DNA of 64,000 bases. It comes from an uncultured Erythrobacter sp. Its GTDB lineage: Bacteria > Pseudomonadota > Alphaproteobacteria > Sphingomonadales > Sphingomonadaceae. The DNA lies in contig CANNCL010000001.1 of assembly GCA_947503155.1 (NCBI GenBank), forward strand, positions 248,001-312,000, given 5' to 3'. Every line of letters begins with the position of its first letter. The stretch's first letter is position 1. The notes under the pieces were generated by a model. That model saw only the letters and a program-made list of their open reading frames with translations. It had not been told where the DNA came from and made no database searches. Made by a program: the position numbers and the translations under genes. Shown here in pieces: positions 27,702 through 36,762 of the stretch.

Positions 27702-28874
27702 ATGGCAATGAACCCGCAAGCCGCGACGCAGGCCTATATCGACACATTAGGGCCTGAGGCTTTGGAGCTTTCGCGCGCGTATACATTGGGCAATCACTGG
27801 CTGATCCTTAGCGGATTGGTGGTATCCGCTCTGGTCACATGGCTGATCGTCAAAAGCGGCGTTTTGGACCGCGTTTTTCAAACCCTGAGCGATCGCTGGG
27901 CCAATGCGCGAGTGTTCCTCGTTTCGGCGGTTTTCACGCTTGTCAGCACGCTCTTGGCCCTTCCTTATTCGCTCTACACCGATTGGTGGCGAGAGGCCGA
28001 ATATGGACGCAGCAGCCAACCGCTCGGCGACTTTTTGGCCCAAGGCGGGATTGAATTGGTCCTTTCCACCGTTCTGAGCGGCTTGTTCTTTGTTGGCCTC
28101 TACTTCCTCCTGCGCCGTGCTGGCCGCACGTGGTGGGCATGGGCTGGCGGTCTGGTGGCGATAACGATCTCAGCAATGTTGCTGCTGTCGCCGCTGGTGA
28201 TTGAACCATTGTTCAACGATTACGAGCCCATTCCCGAAGGCGAAGTGCGCGACGCTGTGCTGGCTATGGCGGCAGAGGCGAACATTCCAGAAGACCGGAT
28301 CTTTGTCTTTGATGGGTCGCGGCAATCGAACAATTTCACCGCCAATGTTTCTGGTATCGGATCATCCGCTCGCATCGCGATTTCGGACGTTGCACTAACC
28401 GAAGCGTCGCTCGACGAAGTGCGTGCGGTCACTGGGCATGAGGTTGGCCATTATGTGCTGAGCCATGTGTGGCGCCAAATCGGCGTGTTGTCGGTATTGG
28501 CAATTGCAGTGTTTTTCCTGACCGCGCGGACCTATCCGTTCTTCGCCCGCGCCTTTGGCAGTACTGCGGCGATCCATGATGTGCGCGGAATACCGGTTTT
28601 TCTGTTCGTCGTCGGCCTGTTCGCCACACTTGCACAGCCTCTTATCAACACGATGATCCGGGTCGGAGAACGTGAGGCGGATCAGTATTCATATGAGACG
28701 GTGAACCTGCCGGATGCGATGGCCGGTGCGCTGCTCAAGACCGCCGAATATCGCTACCCTCAGGCGGGTGCATTTGAAGAGGCAATTTTCTATACCCACC
28801 CAACGGTCGAAAACCGCGTGCGCGCCGCGATGGAGTGGAAAGCGGCTCAAGCAGGCGCTACTCCGAGCGAATGA
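27702..28874 (+). CDS. M48 family membrane metallopeptidase (Ste24/CAAX-type)
   Basis: A zinc protease in the membrane, 390 residues, with about six hydrophobic segments. The zinc site is HEVGH near 246, with the third ligand in EREADQY near 325. It resembles the Ste24 CAAX protease group; bacterial members are thought to act in membrane protein quality control. ATG 27702 has GAGGGA upstream. It ends overlapping nth by 4 bases. Confidence 0.92.
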   Translation: MAMNPQAATQAYIDTLGPEALELSRAYTLGNHWLILSGLVVSALVTWLIVKSGVLDRVFQTLSDRWANARVFLVSAVFTLVSTLLALPYSLYTDWWREAEYGRSSQPLGDFLAQGGIELVLSTVLSGLFFVGLYFLLRRAGRTWWAWAGGLVAITISAMLLLSPLVIEPLFNDYEPIPEGEVRDAVLAMAAEANIPEDRIFVFDGSRQSNNFTANVSGIGSSARIAISDVALTEASLDEVRAVTGHEVGHYVLSHVWRQIGVLSVLAIAVFFLTARTYPFFARAFGSTAAIHDVRGIPVFLFVVGLFATLAQPLINTMIRVGEREADQYSYETVNLPDAMAGALLKTAEYRYPQAGAFEEAIFYTHPTVENRVRAAMEWKAAQAGATPSE

Positions 28875-29521
28875 CCAAAGATCAGATATTCGAATTTTTC
28901 CGGCGATTGGCAGAGGATAATCCTGAGCCTGAGACCGAGCTGAATTATGGCAATGCCTATCAATTGACGGTGGCGGTGGCGCTGTCGGCGCAGGCGACAG
29001 ATGTCGGCGTGAACAAGGCGACGCGGGCGCTGTTTGCAGAGGTTGAGACGCCGCAGCAAATGCTTGATCTGGGGCTGGAAGGGCTGATCCAGCACATCAA
29101 GACCATTGGCCTGTTCAATTCCAAAGCGAAGAACGTGATCGCGCTGTCGCAATTGCTGATCGACGAATATGGCGGCGAAGTGCCCGGCACCCGCGAAGAC
29201 CTCGTGCGGCTACCCGGTGTGGGGCGCAAGACGGCGAACGTGGTGCTCAATTGCTGGTTCAAACAAGAGACGTTTGCCGTCGACACACACATCCTGCGCG
29301 TCGGCAACCGGACGGGTTTGGCCAAGGGTAAGACGCCTGATCACGTCGAGGCAAAGCTGGAAAAGCGCGTGCCGCAGCCGTTTCGCCTCCATGCGCATCA
29401 CTGGTTGATCCTGCATGGCCGCTATGTCTGCAAAGCGCGCACGCCGGAATGCTGGCGCTGCGGTCAGGTGGATTTGTGCAGTTTTCGTAAGAAAGTGATG
29501 GAAGTGCCTAAGGGGCGTTAG
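28871..29521 (+). CDS. nth: Endonuclease III
   Basis: A DNA glycosylase/AP lyase for oxidised pyrimidines. 216 residues with the HhH motif LPGVGRKTANVV holding the catalytic Lys, the catalytic Asp in AVDTHILRV, and the 4Fe-4S loop C-x6-C-x2-C-x5-C at the C-terminus. The start ATGA overlaps the protease stop, and the stop overlaps the convergent hypothetical gene by 4 bases. Confidence 0.97.
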   Translation: MTKDQIFEFFRRLAEDNPEPETELNYGNAYQLTVAVALSAQATDVGVNKATRALFAEVETPQQMLDLGLEGLIQHIKTIGLFNSKAKNVIALSQLLIDEYGGEVPGTREDLVRLPGVGRKTANVVLNCWFKQETFAVDTHILRVGNRTGLAKGKTPDHVEAKLEKRVPQPFRLHAHHWLILHGRYVCKARTPECWRCGQVDLCSFRKKVMEVPKGR

Positions 29522-29982
29522 CGTTCAATAGGGCCCAAATCTTCAAACTCGATAATTTCGTTTACCGCGATGAAGCCGGTCGACTGGCCGAAGTGTCCAT
29601 AGCCACCTTGCCGTCCGCCCGACCCCTCACGCTCAGGGGCAATGCAAGCCTGAATCTTGAGCCGGTAGGCGCGGCGCGTTTCTGGGATAAATCCCGAAGG
29701 CCTGACTGTCTGCCCGTCGATGTGCAACCAAACACGCGCTTCACTGGCTAGAGCATCTTCAGCACCCCTGACGCCTTCTATGAATTTAGACCCTTCGAAC
29801 TCATTCACCCACACGCCTTCGAAAATCCGTACCTCGGACATCTCATACCTGTTGCGAATTCGAGGGGAACGAATTGGCCGAAGTTCTCTATCGAATTTGC
29901 TCGGATCCGCCCTGCAATCCTCAGCTTGCGCCGAGCTAGGCACGAGAACCATTGCAGTTAAGATCGGATAGAGAAAACTCAT
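29518..29982 (-). CDS. Secreted hypothetical protein
   Basis: 154 residues with a signal peptide ending near SSAQA. The mature part has two cysteines (CRADPSK and ACIAPE), a Gly-rich stretch (GSGGRQGGYGHFG) and many charged residues. No family is recognised. ATG 29982 shares its A with the symporter stop (TGATG), so it is probably the fifth gene of the GST-nuclease-dapE-symporter operon. Confidence 0.7.
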   Translation of the reverse strand: MSFLYPILTAMVLVPSSAQAEDCRADPSKFDRELRPIRSPRIRNRYEMSEVRIFEGVWVNEFEGSKFIEGVRGAEDALASEARVWLHIDGQTVRPSGFIPETRRAYRLKIQACIAPEREGSGGRQGGYGHFGQSTGFIAVNEIIEFEDLGPIER

Positions 29983-31217
29983 CAAACATCGTCCGCAGAA
30001 ATCATCTCCGCCCGGTCAATCTCACCTGTCATCGCCGCGACAGTCGTCGCCACCGCCGCATCGCCCGACACATTGGTTGTGGTGCGCATCATGTCCATGA
30101 TCCGGTCAACGCCCGCCACAAAGGCAATCGTTTCCAGCGGAACGCCAACCGCGCCAAACACCAGCGCCATCATGATCAGGCCCGCGCCCGGAATGCCCGC
30201 TGCGCCAACCGCTCCCAGAGTGCCGAGGATCGAAATGAGCACATAATCGCCCCAGCTCAAATCCACGCCGAAAATCTGCGCGCCGAACAATGTCGCAAGG
30301 CCCAAATACATCGCCGTACCGTTCATATTGATCGTCGCGCCTAGTGACACAACAAAGCTCGCCACAGAGTTCGAAACGCCCAAGTTCCGGCGAACACAGC
30401 GCAAAGTCACAGGAAGCGTCGCGTTGGAACTCGCGGTCGAATAGCTGACCGCGATCGCGTCGATAATGCCGCGGAAGAAGTCGATCACCGGAAGCTTCGC
30501 GATGAATTTGATCATCGCAGAATACATCACAAAGATGATGAGCAAGCAGCCCAGATAATTGAGCGCCACCAATTTACCGAGCGCCGCCAGCGCATCAAGG
30601 CCGAGCGTGCCCGCGACCCAAGCCATAAGCGCGAAGACACCAAACGGGGTCAGCTCCATCACGACCATCGTGACTTTCTGCATCACGACGCTGCCGCTTT
30701 CGAAGATTTTGAGAACGGGCTCGCCCTCTTCCTTCGCCATCAGAATGCCGATCCCGATAAGCAGCGAGAACACGATGAGCGGGAGCACATTCACATCCGC
30801 CATAACCTGCACAGGACTTTGCGGGATCATGCCGAGGATCATGTCATTAAACGTCGTTTCGTTCGGCGCTGGTACGGCGCCCATTTCAATCGCGCTGGTG
30901 TCCACGCCCGAACCGGGCGCAAGCAATGTACCAAGGCCAAGGCCCAGCCACACGGCGATCTGGCCGCTCACCACAAACAACAACAGCGCGCGCACGCCCA
31001 CACTGCCCAGCTTGCGCAGATCACCAATCGCGGCAACGCCTGCCACCAGGCTGAAGAAGATCAGCGGCACGACGAGCATCTTGATAAAGCCGATAAACAC
31101 ATCGCCGATAATCTTGATGCTTGCTGCGTCCGGTCCCCAGATACGCCCGACGATAACGCCCAAAATCAGCGCGCCGATAACGCGCTGCCACAGCGGAATT
31201 GCAAACCATGTTTTCAT
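29982..31217 (-). CDS. Dicarboxylate/amino acid:cation symporter (DAACS family)
   Basis: A sodium- or proton-coupled importer of glutamate, aspartate or C4-dicarboxylates. 411 residues, eight membrane segments expected, with family motifs SSNATLPVT near 262 and GATINMNGTAMYLG near 293. Substrate cannot be read from the sequence. ATG 31217 lies 19 bases after the dapE stop. Confidence 0.93.
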   Translation of the reverse strand: MKTWFAIPLWQRVIGALILGVIVGRIWGPDAASIKIIGDVFIGFIKMLVVPLIFFSLVAGVAAIGDLRKLGSVGVRALLLFVVSGQIAVWLGLGLGTLLAPGSGVDTSAIEMGAVPAPNETTFNDMILGMIPQSPVQVMADVNVLPLIVFSLLIGIGILMAKEEGEPVLKIFESGSVVMQKVTMVVMELTPFGVFALMAWVAGTLGLDALAALGKLVALNYLGCLLIIFVMYSAMIKFIAKLPVIDFFRGIIDAIAVSYSTASSNATLPVTLRCVRRNLGVSNSVASFVVSLGATINMNGTAMYLGLATLFGAQIFGVDLSWGDYVLISILGTLGAVGAAGIPGAGLIMMALVFGAVGVPLETIAFVAGVDRIMDMMRTTTNVSGDAAVATTVAAMTGEIDRAEMISADDV

Positions 31218-31236
31218 GTTCGGGCTTTCATTCGGC

Positions 31237-32394
31237 TCACGCCTTGTTGTGTGTTCCATCCAGGGCCAGCGCCCCAATTGCCGCGCGGGTGTAAATCCGG
31301 GCTAGCGTATCAAGGTCCGGCATGGCCACCGCTTCATCGCGTTTATGCATTGTCGCATTGCACAGACCAAATTCGATCACCGGGCAAACGCTGCGCAGAA
31401 ACCGCGCATCGGATGTGCCGCCGGTTGTCGACGCCTCGGGTTTGATCCCCGTCTCTGCTTCGACAGCAGCGGCGAGCATATCAGAGAATGCACCGGGAGC
31501 AGTTAGGAACGGTTCGCCGGAGATGATCGGCAATGCTCGCCCGCCATGTTTTTCCGCGATCGCGGCCACGCGTTCGGATAAAGTCGCGCCCGTGTGCACA
31601 TCGTTAAAGCGGATCGAGATACGCGCTTTGGCCTCAGCCGGGATGACGTTGTGGGCGGTGTTGCCGACCTCAATATCGGTGATCTCTAGGTTGGACGGTT
31701 GAAACCAGTCAGTCCCGGTGTCGAGCGTGAGCGCATCCAGCTCTGCCAGCATCGCCACCAATTTTGGGATCGGATTATCGGCAAGGTGCGGATAGGCGAC
31801 GTGCCCCTGCGTCCCCTCCACTGTCAGCCAAATATTGACCGAGCCGCGCCGCCCAATCTTCATCATATCGCCCAGCCGGTTCACGCTGGTCGGCTCACCA
31901 ACCAGACATAGGTCCGGGCGTATGCCCTCTGCATCCATATAGTCGATGAGCGCGCGTGTGCCGTGAAGCGCGGGGCCTTCTTCGTCGCCGGTGATGATGA
32001 AACTGATCGTGCCCGCATCCTGCGGCACGTCGGCAACCGCCGCGACCATCGCGGCAATGCCCCCCTTCATATCAACAGCGCCGCGCCCAAACAGCAATTC
32101 GCCGCGTTCAGTAGGCTCAAACGGATCGCTCTCCCAACCCTCCCCCGGCGGCACCACATCAAGGTGCCCGGCAAAGGCCAGATGTTTTGATCCTGCTGGC
32201 CCGCGCCGGATCGCGAACAGGTTTTCGACCGGCGCTTCGTCGCTGCCCTTCGCACCCTCCCCGCGCAAAAACCGGTGGGTGTCAAAACCCAAAGGTGCGA
32301 GCATTTGCTCCATCGCATCGAAAACCGACCCTGTCGCCGGGGTGACGCTGGATTCCGCGATCAAGCGTTTTGCGTAATCGAGCGCAGCGCTCAT
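31237..32394 (-). CDS. dapE: Succinyl-diaminopimelate desuccinylase
   Basis: A dizinc M20 hydrolase making LL-diaminopimelate. 385 residues with zinc ligands in HLDVVPPG near 76, GAVDMKGG near 107, DEEGPAL near 142, and the C-terminal NATMHKRDE. It overlaps the S1/P1 nuclease stop by 4 bases (ATGA). Confidence 0.96.
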   Translation of the reverse strand: MSAALDYAKRLIAESSVTPATGSVFDAMEQMLAPLGFDTHRFLRGEGAKGSDEAPVENLFAIRRGPAGSKHLAFAGHLDVVPPGEGWESDPFEPTERGELLFGRGAVDMKGGIAAMVAAVADVPQDAGTISFIITGDEEGPALHGTRALIDYMDAEGIRPDLCLVGEPTSVNRLGDMMKIGRRGSVNIWLTVEGTQGHVAYPHLADNPIPKLVAMLAELDALTLDTGTDWFQPSNLEITDIEVGNTAHNVIPAEAKARISIRFNDVHTGATLSERVAAIAEKHGGRALPIISGEPFLTAPGAFSDMLAAAVEAETGIKPEASTTGGTSDARFLRSVCPVIEFGLCNATMHKRDEAVAMPDLDTLARIYTRAAIGALALDGTHNKA

Positions 32395-33263
32395 CGCGAA
32401 GGCTCTGGCAGGGGCCCCGGCGCAAAAGCGCTTTCGAGCAATTCTGCGATCCTGATCCCAGCTTGCTGCACGCGCCGCTTTGCAATCGGTATGCCGCGCG
32501 CAATGTCTTCCTGTGTGAGCGCGGTATTGTCGGGCAATTCAGCGGCGCACACTTCGTCGGTGTCAAAGGCAGTTGGATAGATGAAACTGCGGCTGATCTC
32601 CCAGCTTTCGCGGCCCCAATCCGCCGCAACTCCGCCGCCAAAATCGCCGCGTTCGGCGGGCGAGTACTGCCGCACAACCGGATCCGCAGGATCGCTGATC
32701 GCGCGTTCGGCGAGCGGGCCGTCCCATATCCAGTGCAGGTTGAGGCCGGGGACGATGCCGTAATCGGTTTCCCGGTCATTGCCCCCGCGATCATCCCTGT
32801 CCCCGGAATGGAGCGGCATGTGAATATCGCCCGCGAAATGCACCATAAATGCCAAGGCTTGCAACCGAACATGATCCGGCAGGCTTTCGTCAGCGAGAAT
32901 GCGGTGGTTGCGTTCGATCTGTGCGGTCACGCAGTTTCCGCCAGAGCAATTTGCGCGCGGATTATACGCCTCACAAATGGGTGTTGTGCGGTAATGCCAA
33001 GACGCCGTGTATCCCCATCTCCAAAAGGTTCGCCGGACGCAATCGGGCCACACACTCGCGTCTTCAATGGTGGAAAGGTCGCATTCCGGCGTCCCGATCA
33101 GCGCTTCTGATCGCATCAACCTGCGAATTTCCGCGCGCGCTGATGGTGAAACATTCGCCTCCGCAATCTGTGCGGTTTTCTGATGCGCGTAAAAACCCCA
33201 AGCGCTTGCCGGGGTAGGCATCAACAGCGCCATAGCGCACAAAGCTGTGATCAGCGCTCTCAT
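32391..33263 (-). CDS. Secreted S1/P1-type zinc nuclease
   Basis: 290 residues with a signal peptide (ends TPASA). The mature protein begins WGFYAH, and the N-terminal Trp is a zinc ligand in this family. Further ligands are visible in HFAGDIHMPLHSGDRDDRGGND near 135-160 and NLHWIWDG. It degrades single-stranded nucleic acids outside the cytoplasm, maybe for phosphate or nucleoside supply. It overlaps GST and dapE at both ends. Confidence 0.93.
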   Translation of the reverse strand: MRALITALCAMALLMPTPASAWGFYAHQKTAQIAEANVSPSARAEIRRLMRSEALIGTPECDLSTIEDASVWPDCVRRTFWRWGYTASWHYRTTPICEAYNPRANCSGGNCVTAQIERNHRILADESLPDHVRLQALAFMVHFAGDIHMPLHSGDRDDRGGNDRETDYGIVPGLNLHWIWDGPLAERAISDPADPVVRQYSPAERGDFGGGVAADWGRESWEISRSFIYPTAFDTDEVCAAELPDNTALTQEDIARGIPIAKRRVQQAGIRIAELLESAFAPGPLPEPSR

Positions 33264-33922
33264 GATCCGACCGTTTCATATTGCTCGATCACCCATTCTT
33301 CGCTTTCGGATGCGCCGATCCATTCCTCCATCCACGCATGTTCCCAGATTGCCTGCATATAACTTTGCGCAAAGCCGGGAACGCCGATCCCGTAGGTGAG
33401 GAACCGCGACACGATCGGCGCATAGAAAATGTCCGCTGCGCCAAAGGTGCCAAACAAAAACGGCCCGGCATCGCCGTGCCGCGCACGCGCCTCTGCCCAC
33501 AGGCCAAGGATACGGACAATATCTGCGCGCGTTTGCTCCGATACGTTCTGCAATTGGATACGCCGCCGCACATTCATGGGCATGTCGCTGCGCAAGGACG
33601 GGTAGGAGGAATGCATTTCAGCCACCATCGAACGCGCCATCCCGCGCGCAGCCTCATCCTTTGGCCAGAACCGGTCGCGCCCGACCTTATCCGCAAGGTG
33701 CTCCATAATCGCGAGACTATCCCAGATCACATTGTCACCATCCCACAGGATCGGGACTTTGCCGCTGGAAGGTTGGAAATCATCGCTTTGCTTACGGTTT
33801 TCCCATTGCTCACCCAGCATCGGGACCGTGATCTCTTCAAAGCCGATCCCCGATTGTTTTGCCGCCAGCCAGCCGCGCAGCGACCAGCTTGAGTAATTCT
33901 TATTACCGATAATCAGCTTCAT
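33260..33922 (-). CDS. Glutathione S-transferase family protein
   Basis: 220 residues: an N-terminal thioredoxin-like domain (LIIGNKNYSSWSLRGWLAAK; SGKVPILWDGDNVIWDSLAIMEHLAD) and a helical C-terminal domain from about 90. The likely catalytic Ser or Tyr lies at NYSSWS. It is the first gene of a five-gene minus operon. A small dyad AGGCT-GTCG-AGCCT lies upstream near 33988. Confidence 0.92.
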   Translation of the reverse strand: MKLIIGNKNYSSWSLRGWLAAKQSGIGFEEITVPMLGEQWENRKQSDDFQPSSGKVPILWDGDNVIWDSLAIMEHLADKVGRDRFWPKDEAARGMARSMVAEMHSSYPSLRSDMPMNVRRRIQLQNVSEQTRADIVRILGLWAEARARHGDAGPFLFGTFGAADIFYAPIVSRFLTYGIGVPGFAQSYMQAIWEHAWMEEWIGASESEEWVIEQYETVGS

Positions 33923-34059
33923 GGTTCAGCTTCGCTCCACCTGGCGCCCGTGTTTGGGGGTTGCCCGTTCCTAGGTATTCAGTGTTAGGCTGTCGAGCCT
34001 GAACGGATTAAAGCAAGGCCTTGCCCAATCAAGTTTTCTGACTCAGAGGAGCTTTCTGA

Positions 34060-34479
34060 ATGACCCGCCCCCCATTTCACCTCGCTTTTCCGGTCAATGA
34101 CTTGGCGACGGCGCGCCAATTTTATGGCGAATTGCTTGGCTGCAACGAAGGGCGCAGCAGCGCGGAATGGATCGATTTCGATTTTCGCGGCCATCAGATC
34201 GTCACCCATCTTGCACCGAATGCCGCTGGAGATCGGGCAAATACCCATGTCGATGGACACGGCGTTCCCGTCCCCCATTTCGGCCTTGTCTTGAACATGG
34301 ACGAGTGGCGCGAACTGGCCAAAAAGCTGGAAGATGCAGGCACCGAATTCGTAATCGCGCCAACAGTGCGTTTCAAAGGCAAGCCCGGCGAACAAGCAAC
34401 AATGTTCCTGCGTGATCCGGCAGGCAATGCTCTGGAGTTTAAAGCATTTGCCGATCCTGATCTGTTGTTTGCAAGTTAA
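34060..34479 (+). CDS. VOC (glyoxalase/dioxygenase) family protein
   Basis: 139 residues with two beta-alpha-beta-beta-beta units. Candidate metal ligands are His6 region (PFHLAF), HFGLVL near 71 and Glu near the end (ALEFKAF). A GAGGAG ribosome site precedes the ATG. The substrate is not evident. Confidence 0.88.
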   Translation: MTRPPFHLAFPVNDLATARQFYGELLGCNEGRSSAEWIDFDFRGHQIVTHLAPNAAGDRANTHVDGHGVPVPHFGLVLNMDEWRELAKKLEDAGTEFVIAPTVRFKGKPGEQATMFLRDPAGNALEFKAFADPDLLFAS

Positions 34480-34547
34480 CATGACGAGAATGAACGGCTT
34501 GCGGGCAAGCTGAGAACACGCAATATGCGCTCCGAGGAGCAAGCTGT

Positions 34548-34847
34548 ATGAGATCTTTTTTCATTTGGCTTTTCAAAGATATTATCTGGGATAACATCTT
34601 TTGGATCGGCCTGGTTGGCGTTGCAATCTTGGTGCTCTTGTTCGTGATTGGCTTGTTCCTGCCTGAAACTGATGAGGGCGCGATTGAAGGCGGTAGCAGC
34701 GGTGACAGCAGCACTGATGCTGGCGGAGCGGGGTGGAATGCGTCGGACACAACTGACCTAATGCCAACGGCCCAAATCATAAGTTCGAAGATCGAGGATA
34801 GCGAAGAGAGTGACGATTGGTTTAACAGCGAAGATTGGGAAGCCTGA
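34548..34847 (+). CDS. Small membrane protein with acidic tail, unknown
   Basis: 99 residues: one or two hydrophobic segments at 1-40 (FFIWLFKDIIWDNIFWIGLVGVAILVLLFVIGLFLP) and a Gly/Ser/Asp/Glu-rich tail ending DWFNSEDWEA. GAGGAG precedes the ATG. No family is recognised; it is probably an inner-membrane protein. Confidence 0.6.
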   Translation: MRSFFIWLFKDIIWDNIFWIGLVGVAILVLLFVIGLFLPETDEGAIEGGSSGDSSTDAGGAGWNASDTTDLMPTAQIISSKIEDSEESDDWFNSEDWEA

Positions 34848-34961
34848 TAGGCACAAGCTTCATCATTCTATACCAACGCCTCAAGAAAGAATTTTAAAAG
34901 CCCGAACAACAGTGATTTCCCCCTATATTCAATACCCTATCTCAATTTCAAAGAGGTGCGT

Positions 34962-36038
34962 GTGACGCATACCAACGTTGTTTCCCCTGACGATCACGCT
35001 GATGCGCAAGTCAATTCAGCCAGCGAACGCCCCAATCCGCGTGTCCTCGCGCGGGAATTGAATCGCTTCACCTCGCCGCGGTTAGCGCGCAGCCTGTGGG
35101 AATTGGCAATTACCATTGTCCCGTTCGCGCTGCTGTTTACAGCGATGCTGTTTGCTGTGGATGCCGGATATTACGCTGCGCTTGCGCTAACGCCGGTGGC
35201 CGGGATGTTGTTGCTGCGCCTCTTTATTATTCAGCATGATTGCAGCCACGGTTCCTATCTGGCGAAGAAATCTTCCAACAAATGGTTGGGCCGGGCGATC
35301 GGTGTGCTGACGCTTACCCCTTATGATTGTTGGCAGCGTTCCCATGCGCTGCATCATGCCAATACGGGCAATCTGGATGCGCGCGGGTTCGGCGATGTCG
35401 ATACGCTGACGGTCGAAGAATTCGGCGAATTGAACCGGTTGCACAGATTTCTATATCGCCTCTATCGCCACCCTGCGGTGCTGCTGGGCTTAGGCCCTGC
35501 CTATCTCTTCTTATTGCGGCATAGATTGCCGATTGGGTTGATGCGCGAAGGCGTGATTTATTGGATGAGCGCGATGCTCACTAACGCTGTGACTGCGATC
35601 ATCCTGGTTGGTCTGGGCTTTATGTTCGGAGCGTGGACGACGGCTGTGGTGTTCTTGCCGGTGCTGCTAATCGCGGCGTCGGTCGGTGTGTGGCTGTTCT
35701 ATGTGCAGCATCAATTCGAACATGCCTTTTGGGAACGCAAAGCCAATTGGGAGTTCCATGACGCGGCCTTGGGCGGCAGTTCATATCTGGTGCTGCCCGC
35801 GCCGCTGCGCTGGTTCACAGGGAATATCGGCATCCACCATGTCCACCATCTCGCCAGCCGCATCCCGTTTTACCGGCTGCCAGCGGTGCTAAAAGCGCAT
35901 CCGGAATTGAGCAACTTTAACCAGTTGACCGCTATCAATGCGGTGCGTTCAATGGTGCTGACTTTGTGGGACGAAGAGCGCGGTAAATTGGTATCCTTCC
36001 GCGAGGCGGCCCGAACTCGGGCACTCGCAGCGGGTTAA
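34962..36038 (+). CDS. Fatty acid desaturase
   Basis: A membrane di-iron desaturase, 358 residues. Three His boxes are visible: HDCSHGS near 90, HALHHANTG near 128, and HHVHH near 290. Four membrane segments surround them. GTG 34962 is chosen over GTG 34956 because AAAGAGG then has normal spacing. It probably introduces double bonds into membrane lipids or related chains; position specificity is unknown. Confidence 0.92.
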   Translation: MTHTNVVSPDDHADAQVNSASERPNPRVLARELNRFTSPRLARSLWELAITIVPFALLFTAMLFAVDAGYYAALALTPVAGMLLLRLFIIQHDCSHGSYLAKKSSNKWLGRAIGVLTLTPYDCWQRSHALHHANTGNLDARGFGDVDTLTVEEFGELNRLHRFLYRLYRHPAVLLGLGPAYLFLLRHRLPIGLMREGVIYWMSAMLTNAVTAIILVGLGFMFGAWTTAVVFLPVLLIAASVGVWLFYVQHQFEHAFWERKANWEFHDAALGGSSYLVLPAPLRWFTGNIGIHHVHHLASRIPFYRLPAVLKAHPELSNFNQLTAINAVRSMVLTLWDEERGKLVSFREAARTRALAAG

Positions 36039-36054
36039 CAGACTGAGCCTGAGC

Positions 36055-36762
36055 TTAGCGCTTATTCCAAGGGGCATCTTCGCCCAAAGCATCGGCGACA
36101 ATCGCCGCTCGTAACGCTTCGATCCCCATGCCCTTTTCCGCACTGGTCAGGTGCAATTCGGGAAAAGCAGCCGGGTGTTTGCGCGCTTCGTCGGCGACTG
36201 AATTGGCGACACTGTCTAGAGCGCTGGCCTTGATCTTGTCCGTCTTAGTCAGAACGATGCGGTAACCAACAGCGGCCTCGTCGAGCATCTTCATCATATC
36301 AAGGTCGACCTCTTTTAGGCCATGACGGCTATCGACCAGCACCAGATTGCGCGCCAGCACCTGACGCCCGCGCAGATAGCTTTTGACGAGCTTTTTCCAG
36401 CGATCCACGATCTTCACTGGCGCTTTTGCAAACCCATAACCCGGCATATCAACCAGCCGCATTTGCAGCGGATCACCGACTTCGAAGAAATTCAGTTCCT
36501 GCGTCCGCCCCGGCGTCACCGAAGCGCGCGCGATTGATCTGCGTCCGGTTAACGCATTGAGCAGCGAGCTCTTGCCGACATTGCTGCGTCCGCAAAAGGC
36601 AATCTCTGGCACACTGGGTTCCGGCAGGAATTTTAGCTGCGGTGCAGAGAGCAAGAAATCCACCCGGCCCGAAAACAGCTTGGATGCTGCTTTCTCACGC
36701 CGAAGCTGCTCGCGCTCCTCTTGCTGGCGCTCTTCGAGTTCGCGCTCTTCGTCTGGCGTCAC
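36055..36762 (-). CDS. engB: Ribosome biogenesis GTPase EngB/YsxC
   Basis: A GTPase for late 50S assembly. 235 residues with a charged coiled-coil-like N-terminus (ELEERQQEEREQLRREK), G1 GRSNVGKSS near 59, G3 DMPGYG near 105 and G4 TKTDK near 175. It overlaps the yidC stop by 4 bases and closes the rpmH operon. Confidence 0.96.
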   Translation of the reverse strand: MTPDEERELEERQQEEREQLRREKAASKLFSGRVDFLLSAPQLKFLPEPSVPEIAFCGRSNVGKSSLLNALTGRRSIARASVTPGRTQELNFFEVGDPLQMRLVDMPGYGFAKAPVKIVDRWKKLVKSYLRGRQVLARNLVLVDSRHGLKEVDLDMMKMLDEAAVGYRIVLTKTDKIKASALDSVANSVADEARKHPAAFPELHLTSAEKGMGIEALRAAIVADALGEDAPWNKR

